NCBI GenBank assembly: GCA_012270625.1
Contig: JAAXHZ010000250.1
Location: forward strand, 1-12,206
DNA: 12,206 bases
DNA from: Dehalococcoidia bacterium
GTDB lineage: Bacteria > Chloroflexota > Dehalococcoidia > SAR202 > UBA11138
Reading direction: 5' to 3'
This document shows positions 1 through 6,199 of this stretch, piece after piece. Position numbers and translations under genes: made by a program. The notes under the pieces are model-generated. The model did not search any database and was not told where the DNA came from. It saw nothing but the letters and a program-made list of their open reading frames with translations. The stretch's first letter is position 1, and every line of letters begins with the position of its first letter.

Positions 1-25
1 AAGTACGGATGCCTACCCCTCTCAA

Positions 26-56
26 CTCTCCCTCAGGGAGAGGGTTGGGGTGAGGG
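26..56. repeat. Palindromic intergenic repeat, left copy
   Basis: A 31-base unit whose first part is self-complementary (CTCTCCCT, one base, AGGGAGAG) followed by a G-rich tail (GGTTGGGGTGAGGG). The identical 31 bases recur at 12105-12135, and a near-identical inverted copy lies at 12156-12189. It sits downstream of the transhydrogenase gene and could fold as a hairpin in that transcript. It looks like a dispersed REP/MITE-like intergenic repeat rather than a coding feature. No function can be read from the sequence. Confidence 0.85.
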
Positions 57-140
57 TGGCCTAAGCTACTCCGTCTGTGTGCTGGTCGATTCCGCGGAGT
101 GACCGTCAGAGCCTGGCATAGTTTGCAATGAGCGGGGCCG

Positions 141-1547
141 CTAGGCCTCGAGGCGGTTGATGCCGTCCAGGGCGGCGGTCTTGTAGCACTCGGCGAGAGT
201 TGGATAGTTGAATACGGCGTCCACGAAGTAGTCAACGGTGCCGCCGAATGCCAGAACGGCCTGTCCGATGTGCACCAGCTCGCTGGCTCCCTCACCGATG
301 ATGTGGACTCCCAGAAGCTCGCGCGTCCTGGTGTGGAACAGCAGCTTGAGAAGACCGGAGTCGTCTCCGATGATCTGCCCTCGCGCTATCTCACGGTACT
401 GGGCCTTGCCCACCTCGTAGGGCACGATGTCCTCAGTCATGTCCTCCTCAGTTCTGCCGACCATCGATATTTCGGGGATTGTATAGATGCCGTATGGAAA
501 CAGACCTGGAATGGTATTGGCGGGTACGTCGAAGGCGTGGCACGATGCCACACGACCCTGTTCCGATGAGGTCGATGCCAGATTCGGGAAACCTATTACG
601 TCCCCCGCCGCATATATGTTTGGCGCCGAGGTCTGATAGGTCTCATTCACCCTCAACCGCCCCCTGCTGTCGGTCTCCAAGCCTACGGCGTCCAGCCTGA
701 GCGATTCCGTAGCGCCGGTGCGTCCGACACTGTACAGCGCGGCATCGGTCACGATCTGCTTTCCACTGACCAGCCTAATCCTGACGTGCTCTCCCCGGTC
801 ATCCTCGAACGTCTCTGCCCAGGTGACCTCTTCGTTCAGTCGCAGCGTCACTCTCTTCTGGCGCAGATGGTAAACGAGGGTATCGACTATCTCTCCGTCC
901 ACGAAGTCGAGCAGCCTCGGATAGCGATCGATGAGCGTAACGCGGATGCCGAGGGTGGCGAATATGCTGCCGTACTCCAGCCCTATGACGCCCGCGCCTA
1001 TGATGGCGAGGCTGCGGGGGAGCTCTGACAGGTTGAGGATGTCGTCGCTCAGCAGGATGCGCTTCCCATCGACATGCGTCCACTCAGGCTTGGCCGCGGA
1101 GGTGCCGACGGCTATGACCACCTTGTCAGCCGTGATGGGACGGTGGCTCCTTCCGTCCACGGAGGCCAAGTCTATCGTATGGGAGTCGATGAACGAGGCA
1201 TCGGCGGTGATAAGCTCCACCCTGTTACGGAGCAGCTGGTGACGCAGCGTGTCCGTCTTCTGCTGCATGACGTGGCTGGTGCGAATCATGAGATCACTCA
1301 TGGTGATGTCATCTTTGACAGAGTATGACTCACCATAGATGCTGCGCTCCCGGTACCCGGTCAGGTACATCGCCGCTTCACGGAGGGTCTTGCTGGGGAT
1401 GGTGCCCGAGTTGACCATGACGCCGCCGATTTCAGCGTGACGCTCGACAATGGCGGCGCGCTTGCCCAGTTTCGCGGCCTGCACCGCGGCCCGCTGGCCC
1501 GCCGGACCGGAGCCGATGACCACCATGTCGTAATCGTATTCAGCCAT
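141..1547 (-). CDS. sthA: Soluble (Si-specific) NAD(P)+ transhydrogenase
   Basis: A 468-residue cytosolic flavoprotein that passes hydride between NADPH and NAD+. It has the two-dinucleotide-fold layout of the lipoamide dehydrogenase/glutathione reductase family: FAD-binding GSGPAG at residues 12-17, NAD(P)-binding GAGVIG at 184-189, the second FAD motif YAAGD at 312-316, and a C-terminal dimerisation domain from about 350. Where disulfide reductases have CxxxxC, this protein has GGVMVNSGTIPSK: both cysteines are replaced (Met44, Thr49). The usual HPT motif near the C terminus reads NYPT. Both changes are the hallmark of SthA rather than of a disulfide reductase. I chose the ATG at 1547, with MAEYDYDMVVIG leading straight into the FAD fold; a TTG eight codons upstream lacks a visible ribosome site. 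It lies 58 bp downstream of the hydrolase in the same direction, probably one operon. Family call is firm; exact cofactor preference is inferred. Confidence 0.93.
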   Translation of the reverse strand: MAEYDYDMVVIGSGPAGQRAAVQAAKLGKRAAIVERHAEIGGVMVNSGTIPSKTLREAAMYLTGYRERSIYGESYSVKDDITMSDLMIRTSHVMQQKTDTLRHQLLRNRVELITADASFIDSHTIDLASVDGRSHRPITADKVVIAVGTSAAKPEWTHVDGKRILLSDDILNLSELPRSLAIIGAGVIGLEYGSIFATLGIRVTLIDRYPRLLDFVDGEIVDTLVYHLRQKRVTLRLNEEVTWAETFEDDRGEHVRIRLVSGKQIVTDAALYSVGRTGATESLRLDAVGLETDSRGRLRVNETYQTSAPNIYAAGDVIGFPNLASTSSEQGRVASCHAFDVPANTIPGLFPYGIYTIPEISMVGRTEEDMTEDIVPYEVGKAQYREIARGQIIGDDSGLLKLLFHTRTRELLGVHIIGEGASELVHIGQAVLAFGGTVDYFVDAVFNYPTLAECYKTAALDGINRLEA

Positions 1548-1605
1548 CTTCCCGCTCTCTGTATCTGTCAAGTGGGGTGATGCGCCAATCTATTAGAGCT
1601 GTCCT

Positions 1606-2442
1606 TCAGCCAGGGACTCCCAGGAAGTCGCGGGTGACCGCGATGAAGTCCTCGGGCTGATCCACGGTGACGACGTGGCCGGCGTTGGCTACGTCCACAG
1701 AGGTCAGGTCTGTCGCTGCGGCCTTCATTCGGTCCAGCACCGCGTCTGACACGAGCGGACTCTCAGCCCCGCGCACCTCGAGAATTGGACACGGGATGGT
1801 CTCGAGGGCGCTCCAGTACCTGCCGATGAGTCCGGGGTCGGACATATCGGGCAGCGGCACGTTGAACAGCGCGGGATCGGCCTTCCACGTCCACGAGCCG
1901 TCGTCGGTCTGCTTCATCTTGTCCTGGGCGTCCTTCTTCAGACGGCTGTCTGGCGCCCACGGGTTGCCTGAGCGCATCCAGGCGACAGCATCTTCGAGGC
2001 TGTCGAAGCGCATTGGAGTCTGCGGGCGGCTGCCAGAGGCTGAAATCGACTCCTCAGACGGCTCGGGGCCGATGTCCACCATCACGATTCGCTCGACGCG
2101 GTCGGGATGACCGGCGGTGTAGAGCATCGAGTGCCATCCGCCCATCGACAGGCCGGACAGGGTGAAACGATCGAGCTCCAGGGCGTCCACGAAGGCGGCG
2201 AGGTCTTCGACGAACCTGTCGCGCGCGTAGCCGTCCGTGGCGTGGGCAGACTCTCCATGACCGCGCTGATCGACAGCGTACACGTGGTAGGAGCCTCGCA
2301 TCGCCTCGGCGAACTCGTCCCAGATGCGGGCCTGGCCGGTGTGTCCATGCAGGCAGACCATCGGCGGTTGGCCCTCGGTGCCCCAGTCCAGATATCGGAG
2401 TCGGACTCCGTTGACAGTGACGTGCTTGGAAATGGGTGTCAT
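1606..2442 (-). CDS. Alpha/beta hydrolase
   Basis: A 278-residue cytosolic alpha/beta-hydrolase-fold enzyme of typical length, with no signal peptide. The oxyanion-hole loop is LHGHTG (His32-Gly33), the nucleophile elbow GLSMGG places Ser99, and NAGHVV places the catalytic His256. The acid is uncertain: Asp123 after the strand following the nucleophile elbow, or Asp233 after VRGAESP, are both plausible. YAVDQRGHGES matches the family signature. Residues about 130-215 form a cap with many charged and Trp residues, and the cap would set the substrate, which I cannot predict. The ATG at 2442 was chosen because AGGAGG sits six bases upstream; an in-frame ATG at 2466 has no such site. It is the first gene of a probable two-gene transcript with the transhydrogenase. 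Esterase, epoxide hydrolase-like or C-C hydrolase activity are all possible. Confidence 0.9.
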   Translation of the reverse strand: MTPISKHVTVNGVRLRYLDWGTEGQPPMVCLHGHTGQARIWDEFAEAMRGSYHVYAVDQRGHGESAHATDGYARDRFVEDLAAFVDALELDRFTLSGLSMGGWHSMLYTAGHPDRVERIVMVDIGPEPSEESISASGSRPQTPMRFDSLEDAVAWMRSGNPWAPDSRLKKDAQDKMKQTDDGSWTWKADPALFNVPLPDMSDPGLIGRYWSALETIPCPILEVRGAESPLVSDAVLDRMKAAATDLTSVDVANAGHVVTVDQPEDFIAVTRDFLGVPG

Positions 2443-2448
2443 GTGTGG

Positions 2449-2454
2449 CCTCCT
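2449..2454 (-). promoter_or_regulatory. Ribosome binding site of the alpha/beta hydrolase
   Basis: A perfect AGGAGG on the minus strand with a six-base spacer to the ATG at 2442. It decides the start in favour of 2442 over the in-frame ATG at 2466. Confidence 0.85.
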
Positions 2455-2499
2455 GGCCGCTTTCATGTGTGGGGTCTGGAAAGGTAGTCGATCCTGCTT

Positions 2500-2528
2500 A
2501 GTATAGGTTGACCGGCCCAGTTTGTCCC
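2500..2528 (-). promoter_or_regulatory. Sigma70-like promoter of the hydrolase-transhydrogenase unit
   Basis: On the minus strand a -35 box GGGACA (2528-2523) and a -10 box TATACT (2505-2500) are separated by 17 bases. They match four and five of six consensus positions. The start would fall near 2493, giving a leader of about 50 bases before the ATG at 2442. The -35 box ends only about 19 bases from the edge of the IS-derived element at 2547, so any regulatory sequence further upstream is now element sequence. Prediction by eye only. Confidence 0.5.
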
Positions 2529-2546
2529 GTATCCTGTGTATCCCAC

Positions 2547-2706
2547 GAGGACAATCGCATTTAGTTGTATTGGTCCCATCACCCCAGTAATAGCGGGAAT
2601 CTGACGCTCGAGTCCAATAACTGCCTCTACCTCAGAGGCCAATTTGCGCAGTGATCCCTCCGTTTTCCGTCAGAATGACTAGGTCGACCTAAATGCGATT
2701 GCCCTG
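2547..2706. mobile_element. 160-bp TIR-bounded, MITE-like element
   Basis: The ends are inverted copies: GAGGACAATCGCATTTAG at 2547-2564, and CAGGGCAATCGCATTTAG when 2689-2706 is read on the minus strand, 16 of 18 identical. The interior has no credible gene. This fits a non-autonomous derivative of an IS element whose terminal repeat also follows the transposase remnant just downstream. No flanking target duplication is visible, and its right end abuts the transposase fragment, so nested insertion or internal deletion of a larger element is possible. Confidence 0.6.
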
Positions 2707-2946
2707 CTGTTTGAGGCAGCTTGGGGACACTGGGGAGTTAAAACTGCGTACACCAGTCGCTGGACGTGCCCTTTGGAGAACACCAGCAGGGTGAGAATGG
2801 ACAAAGGCACTGAGATACTCACAGCACTGCGTCGGGTGGCTATGAACATGCTGAAGCGAGAGGACTCGCTCAAGGCAGGTATCTCTGCCAAGCGTAAGGG
2901 AGTTGGGTGGGACACGGGCTACCTGCTAAAAATGCTCGTTCATTAA
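2707..2946 (+). pseudogene. ISAs1-family transposase, decayed 3' end
   Basis: Only the C-terminal part survives, spread over two frames. Frame one gives WGHWGV (2722-2739). The next stretch continues in another frame as NCVHQSLDVPFGE (2742-2780). It then returns to the first frame as TSRVRMDKG (2782-2808) and runs through LRRVAMNMLKRE and GWDTGYLLKMLV to TAA at 2944-2946. Together these follow the order HWG-N--H--LDV-F-E--SR-R, LRR-A-N-LK, GWD--YLL known from the C terminus of ISAs1/H-repeat transposases. The Glu-Asn that normally follows HWG is lost at the first frame break. The remnant is non-functional: no N-terminal or catalytic Asp regions remain. It lies directly between IS-end repeats. 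Confidence 0.75.
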
Positions 2947-2962
2947 GATGCGATTGGCCTTG
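2946..2962. repeat. IS right-end terminal repeat after the transposase stop
   Basis: Read on the minus strand this is CAAGGCCAATCGCATCT, the same motif as the other four copies with one extra C. It begins at the transposase stop codon, which is where the right end of an ISAs1-type element is expected. This ties the motif to the transposase remnant. Confidence 0.6.
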
Positions 2963-2980
2963 GGATGACCATAGATACGG

Positions 2981-3009
2981 TTGCCAGTCATCACGATATT
3001 CTGTAAACT
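2981..3009 (+). promoter_or_regulatory. Sigma70-like promoter of the methyltransferase
   Basis: TTGCCA (2981-2986) and TAAACT (3004-3009) are separated by 17 bases, matching five and four of six consensus positions. Transcription would start near 3016, leaving a leader of about 85 bases before the ATG at 3100. The predicted start falls inside the first copy of the ACATATGAT repeat. Prediction by eye only. Confidence 0.5.
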
Positions 3010-3011
3010 GA

Positions 3012-3052
3012 ACATATGATCGGTGCAATTTCATTGGATTGTGACATATGAT
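3012..3052 (+). promoter_or_regulatory. ACATATGAT direct repeat in the methyltransferase leader
   Basis: ACATATGAT occurs at 3012-3020 and 3044-3052, 32 bases apart, about three helical turns. Each copy contains the palindrome CATATG. One copy overlaps the predicted transcription start. The arrangement could be an operator for auto-regulation, but no controller protein is encoded here and chance cannot be excluded. Confidence 0.3.
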
Positions 3053-3085
3053 GGTATTCCTTCCTGTTTCAGAACATGTGCATAC

Positions 3086-3090
3086 GGAGG
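3086..3090 (+). promoter_or_regulatory. Ribosome binding site of the methyltransferase
   Basis: GGAGG lies nine bases before the ATG at 3100. An ATG at 3091 abuts the site directly, and the ATG at 3076 precedes it, so both are poorer starts. Confidence 0.7.
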
Positions 3091-3099
3091 ATGACGGCT

Positions 3100-4905
3100 A
3101 TGGCTCATACTGACTTGAGCGGCGTATCAGTGCACTCGGAGTCTACTGAACGCGTGATGTGCGTCAGTGAACCAGTGGCTATACGTTATGCTGAAGTCTC
3201 GGAGTTGAAATCAGGAGGAGTTACTTACACACCCAAGAAACTTGCCGACTTCGTTGCGGAACAGATCATCAATGTTGCTGAAGGCATTTGGGGGGACAAG
3301 CCGTTGCGGATTCTCGATCCTGCAATTGGTGATGGGGAATTGGTTATCAGCCTACTCAATCAATTATTCAGCATCACTGACTCCAAGATCACAGTTCATG
3401 GATTCGAGACGGATCCTGTAGCATTGTCACGGGCCAAACAGAGAATTACTGAGCAGTTTCCACAAGCGACTCTCCACCTACACTTGGACAGTTTTCTTGA
3501 TGTTGCGTTGAGTCATAATGAAAATGGTGAGCAAAGAAGTCTGTTTGAAACAAATATGCCGTTAACATATGACCTCGTCATTGCCAACCCCCCATATGTT
3601 CGTACACAGATCATGGGTGCCACACAGTCTCAGGTGTTGGCTAGACAATTCAATCTGACGGGCAGAGTTGATCTGTATCATGCTTTCATACTTGGTATAT
3701 CACAGGTGCTTAAACTAAGCGGGGTCGCAGGAGTCATCACTTCAAACCGCTTCATGAGTACTAAGTCCGGTGCGTCAGTACGTCAGCATCTCCTTGAGCG
3801 TTTCCGTGTGCATCATGTGTGGGACCTAGGTGATACAAGGCTGTTTGATGCTGCTGTTCTGCCGGCAGTCTTGATCGTCGAGAGGGTGGAGGGTCAGAGT
3901 AGTCACCGACAACCCACAGGTGCCTTCACCTCCATATATCAGACTGATGAGCCATCGTTCAGGCATGTTGGACATCCCATTGAGGCTCTTACCGTAGAAG
4001 GGGTCGCTGAGGTTCCCGATGGACGGCGGTTCAAAGTTCATCGCGGACGACTTGATACGAGTGGCGCACCTGCCGGAGTGTGGCAGTTGACCACTCCTGC
4101 AATAAGACGCTGGCTGAATGATGTTAATGAGCGTACTTGGGGGACCTTCGGCCATATCGGTAAAATTCGTGTGGGTGTCAAGACTTGTGCGGATAAGGTT
4201 TTCATTCGTAACGATTGGGATAGCTTTCCGGAATCTGAGCGTCCCGAACTCTTGAGACCTCTAATCACTCATCGAGTCGCTCGATGTTTCAAGTCGCTGG
4301 ATTCTGAGCATCCAGTCAGCATCCTGTATCCACACATCGTAACGGACGGACAACGGAGAGTTGCCCCGATGACTAGCAACCCGAACAGCATGGCTTACCT
4401 TGAGAGTCACCGAGAGACGCTTGAAGGTAGGAAGTACGTAACACAGGCTGGCCGTCACTGGTACGAGATATGGGTGCCTCAAGACCCTGATGCTTGGAAG
4501 CATCTCAAGCTAGTATTTCGTGACATCTCCGAAAGGCCAACATTTTGGATTGACGCCGAGGGTTCGGTGGTAAATGGCGACTGTTACTGGCTTATCTGTG
4601 ACGACCTTAGTCAGACAGACTTACTGTGGCTAGCTGCTGCAGTAGGTAACTCGACATTTATAGAGCACTTCTATGATTGTCGATTCCATAATCAACTCTA
4701 CGCAGGGCGTAGGCGGTTCATGACGCAGTATGTTGAACAGTTTCCTTTGCCCGATCCAGATAGCCCTCTATCAGAATCTATGATCAAACAAGCCAAGCAG
4801 ATATATAAGTGTATGCCGTCTCCAGAAGCAGATGACCTCATCGAAGAGTTAAACTCGATGGTATGGCAGTCATTTGGGCTGAGAGTCGAAGAAGTGGTTT
4901 GGTAA
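3100..4905 (+). CDS. Type II N6-adenine DNA methyltransferase (gamma class, TaqI/Eco57I-like)
   Basis: A 601-residue modification enzyme that would transfer a methyl group from S-adenosylmethionine to the N6 of adenine within a specific DNA site. Motifs appear in gamma-class order. Motif X is GVTYTPKKLADF (residues about 40-51), motif I is LDPAIGDGE (72-80), an acidic motif II is ETD (103-105), and catalytic motif IV is NPPY (163-166). Then comes the ITSNRFMSTKSG region (about 213-224). From about residue 300 the C-terminal half resembles the TaqI-like specificity domain: RFHNQLYAGRRRFMTQY followed by FPLPDP. No nuclease motif is fused to it, so cutting must come from another protein, most likely the convergent downstream gene. 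The two overlap tail to tail by 36 bp, with no terminator between them. Codon use and GC are lower than in the flanking genes, consistent with transfer. The target sequence cannot be read from the protein. Confidence 0.93.
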   Translation: MAHTDLSGVSVHSESTERVMCVSEPVAIRYAEVSELKSGGVTYTPKKLADFVAEQIINVAEGIWGDKPLRILDPAIGDGELVISLLNQLFSITDSKITVHGFETDPVALSRAKQRITEQFPQATLHLHLDSFLDVALSHNENGEQRSLFETNMPLTYDLVIANPPYVRTQIMGATQSQVLARQFNLTGRVDLYHAFILGISQVLKLSGVAGVITSNRFMSTKSGASVRQHLLERFRVHHVWDLGDTRLFDAAVLPAVLIVERVEGQSSHRQPTGAFTSIYQTDEPSFRHVGHPIEALTVEGVAEVPDGRRFKVHRGRLDTSGAPAGVWQLTTPAIRRWLNDVNERTWGTFGHIGKIRVGVKTCADKVFIRNDWDSFPESERPELLRPLITHRVARCFKSLDSEHPVSILYPHIVTDGQRRVAPMTSNPNSMAYLESHRETLEGRKYVTQAGRHWYEIWVPQDPDAWKHLKLVFRDISERPTFWIDAEGSVVNGDCYWLICDDLSQTDLLWLAAAVGNSTFIEHFYDCRFHNQLYAGRRRFMTQYVEQFPLPDPDSPLSESMIKQAKQIYKCMPSPEADDLIEELNSMVWQSFGLRVEEVVW

Positions 4906-5931
4906 ACGAATCTGGATCTTCTTGTTAACTACATTGCCTCCGAATCTCTGAAACCGATTGAAGAAGTCAGTTCCCGTAGTCAGGATTAGGTGTGTGAGTG
5001 TAACAGTACTCCCGTCTGAGGTGGCGCAGAATACCGCATATCTGACGTCTCTTTGGCGAATCTGTTGATTGTTTAGCATTGGTGTATCAAGTATGTCGGT
5101 ACTATCCGGCGATACAAGTCCCAAGTCAATTGTGCGTGCAGTCTGCAATTTGATTTCAAGAAGCTGGTGTCTGATATCCGGGAACCGTCCGTCATCCTCG
5201 CATCGCGCGTATCCGAGTGCCCTGCAAACCAGTTTGTGTAAAGAGGCTCCTCTGTTTCGTTCCTGGTCATGACCCGCGTCTCTGAAACTATGCCCAATCA
5301 ATGGTGCTAGTCGATCAAAAAGATTATTAATTGGTATAACGTGTCCATACTGTGGAGGGTCGGACGAACTCTCAAAACCCGTTGTCTCCACGCCTGAGTG
5401 GGTAGTGGGTTTTATAATCTCCGTATCCTCGCTCGATGATAGCTCAGTATCTGATTCCCCTAACGTTAGACGAGCCTGATGTTTCTGTGTAAGAGTGCCT
5501 GTTCTGTCATATGTTGCAAGAAGAGTGCCTGAGACAACCTTGATTACAGTGATCTCGTCTTCCTCTCCTACCCTGATGATTATGTAGCGTCGGCTAGGTT
5601 CGACATCCTCGTTCCAAATCTGTAGGTTATTTGATTTCTGAACATAGGTATCGAACAATTGTCCTGGGAATCGAGGTTTCGTCCGCCGGAATGTTGACGG
5701 GATTGGATAACCTAGGGCATCGCATACAAGTTGCTTAGCTACTTTTGATCGAGTTCGCAGGGGCAGACCTGCGAGAGATTGTCCAACTAGTGCGTTGTTG
5801 AGTATCTGCTCCAACTCCGAGGCAGGGATCCATAGTTCGGGATCTCCTATCTCAATCCTGTCGTATATTGACAACCTACTCTGCCGAATTGATCTAACAT
5901 ATTCGACAAGCCGTTGATTGTCAGTCGTCAC
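4870..5931 (-). CDS. Probable Type II restriction endonuclease, PD-(D/E)XK with a degenerate N-terminal duplicate
   Basis: A 353-residue protein beginning with GTG at 5931, supported by a strong ribosome site. Residues 249-261 read RFPDIRHQLLEIK, a classic PD-x6-ExK nuclease active site (Asp252, Glu259, Lys261), followed by the strand VRYAVFCA (296-303). The N-terminal half repeats this layout: QLVCDALGY (67-75) against KLVCRALGY (233-241), RFPG (87-90) against RFPD (249-252), and RRYIII (114-119) against VRYAVF (296-301). In that copy the Asp is Gly90 and the Glu position is Val97; only Lys99 is kept. A Ser/Thr/acidic linker (about 152-196) joins the halves. Position opposite a gamma-class methyltransferase makes it the likely cognate restriction enzyme. 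I do not recognise a named restriction enzyme. The N-terminal copy may serve DNA recognition or dimerisation (inference). Confidence 0.8.
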   Translation of the reverse strand: MTTDNQRLVEYVRSIRQSRLSIYDRIEIGDPELWIPASELEQILNNALVGQSLAGLPLRTRSKVAKQLVCDALGYPIPSTFRRTKPRFPGQLFDTYVQKSNNLQIWNEDVEPSRRYIIIRVGEEDEITVIKVVSGTLLATYDRTGTLTQKHQARLTLGESDTELSSSEDTEIIKPTTHSGVETTGFESSSDPPQYGHVIPINNLFDRLAPLIGHSFRDAGHDQERNRGASLHKLVCRALGYARCEDDGRFPDIRHQLLEIKLQTARTIDLGLVSPDSTDILDTPMLNNQQIRQRDVRYAVFCATSDGSTVTLTHLILTTGTDFFNRFQRFGGNVVNKKIQIRLPNHFFDSQPK

Positions 5932-5936
5932 GATAG

Positions 5937-5944
5937 CCTCCCCT
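5937..5944 (-). promoter_or_regulatory. Ribosome binding site of the nuclease
   Basis: AGGGGAGG on the minus strand, five bases before the GTG at 5931. It supports a non-ATG start for the nuclease. Confidence 0.75.
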
Positions 5945-6035
5945 ATCCATGTTTGCTATGTCATGATCCTGCCAGTAGCTTATTCTTCTAAGAAGCAAGG
6001 TAGTAGCTGTTCTTGGGTCATCCGTTGGAAAGTGC

Positions 6036-6170
6036 CATGGCAATCGCATCTCTTTTGGCGTTAGCTTTGGTTAGGTCTTTCGGCTACCTGACTCCGGTGG
6101 TTCAAGAGTAGTGATCGGTTGGAATTTAGCCTTGGATCTAGCACACGTGAATTTAGGTGCGATTGCCTTG
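6036..6170. mobile_element. 135-bp TIR-bounded, MITE-like element
   Basis: The ends are CATGGCAATCGCATCT (6036-6051) and, on the minus strand, CAAGGCAATCGCACCT (6155-6170), 14 of 16 identical. The motif is that of the left-hand element and of the repeat after the transposase remnant, but the interior shows no clear similarity to the 160-bp element and no gene. It occupies most of the 268-base gap between the nuclease start and the TPR gene end, and it closes the island on the right. No target duplication is visible. Confidence 0.55.
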
Positions 6171-6199
6171 TGATTCATCTCTGCGAAATCGGTGTAAGC

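Larger units (their letters stand above)
2547..6170. mobile_element. IS-bounded restriction-modification island (putative)
   Basis: This interval holds the methyltransferase and nuclease genes and is bordered on each side by sequences ending in the same terminal inverted-repeat motif (core CAATCGCA; five copies at 2547-2564, 2689-2706, 2946-2962, 6036-6051 and 6155-6170). It is visibly AT-richer than the genes on both sides. The left border contains a decayed transposase 3' end that I assign to the ISAs1 family. No target-site duplication is seen across the outer ends, so it is not shown to be a composite transposon. It may be an old insertion, or a hotspot where IS elements and a restriction-modification cassette landed separately. 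Confidence 0.5.

Noticed and set aside
2679..2915. Minus-strand open frame of 78 residues in the gap before the methyltransferase
   Set aside because: The opposite strand of the same stretch carries the ISAs1-type transposase signature, which explains it better.
3076..3099. Earlier methyltransferase start at 3076
   Set aside because: The GGAGG ribosome site lies after this ATG and is well placed for the ATG at 3100; the extra eight residues carry no motif.
5983..5994. TTCTT-CT-AAGAA inverted repeat upstream of the nuclease as an operator
   Set aside because: Five-base arms are too short to separate from chance, and no matching promoter elements were found around it.
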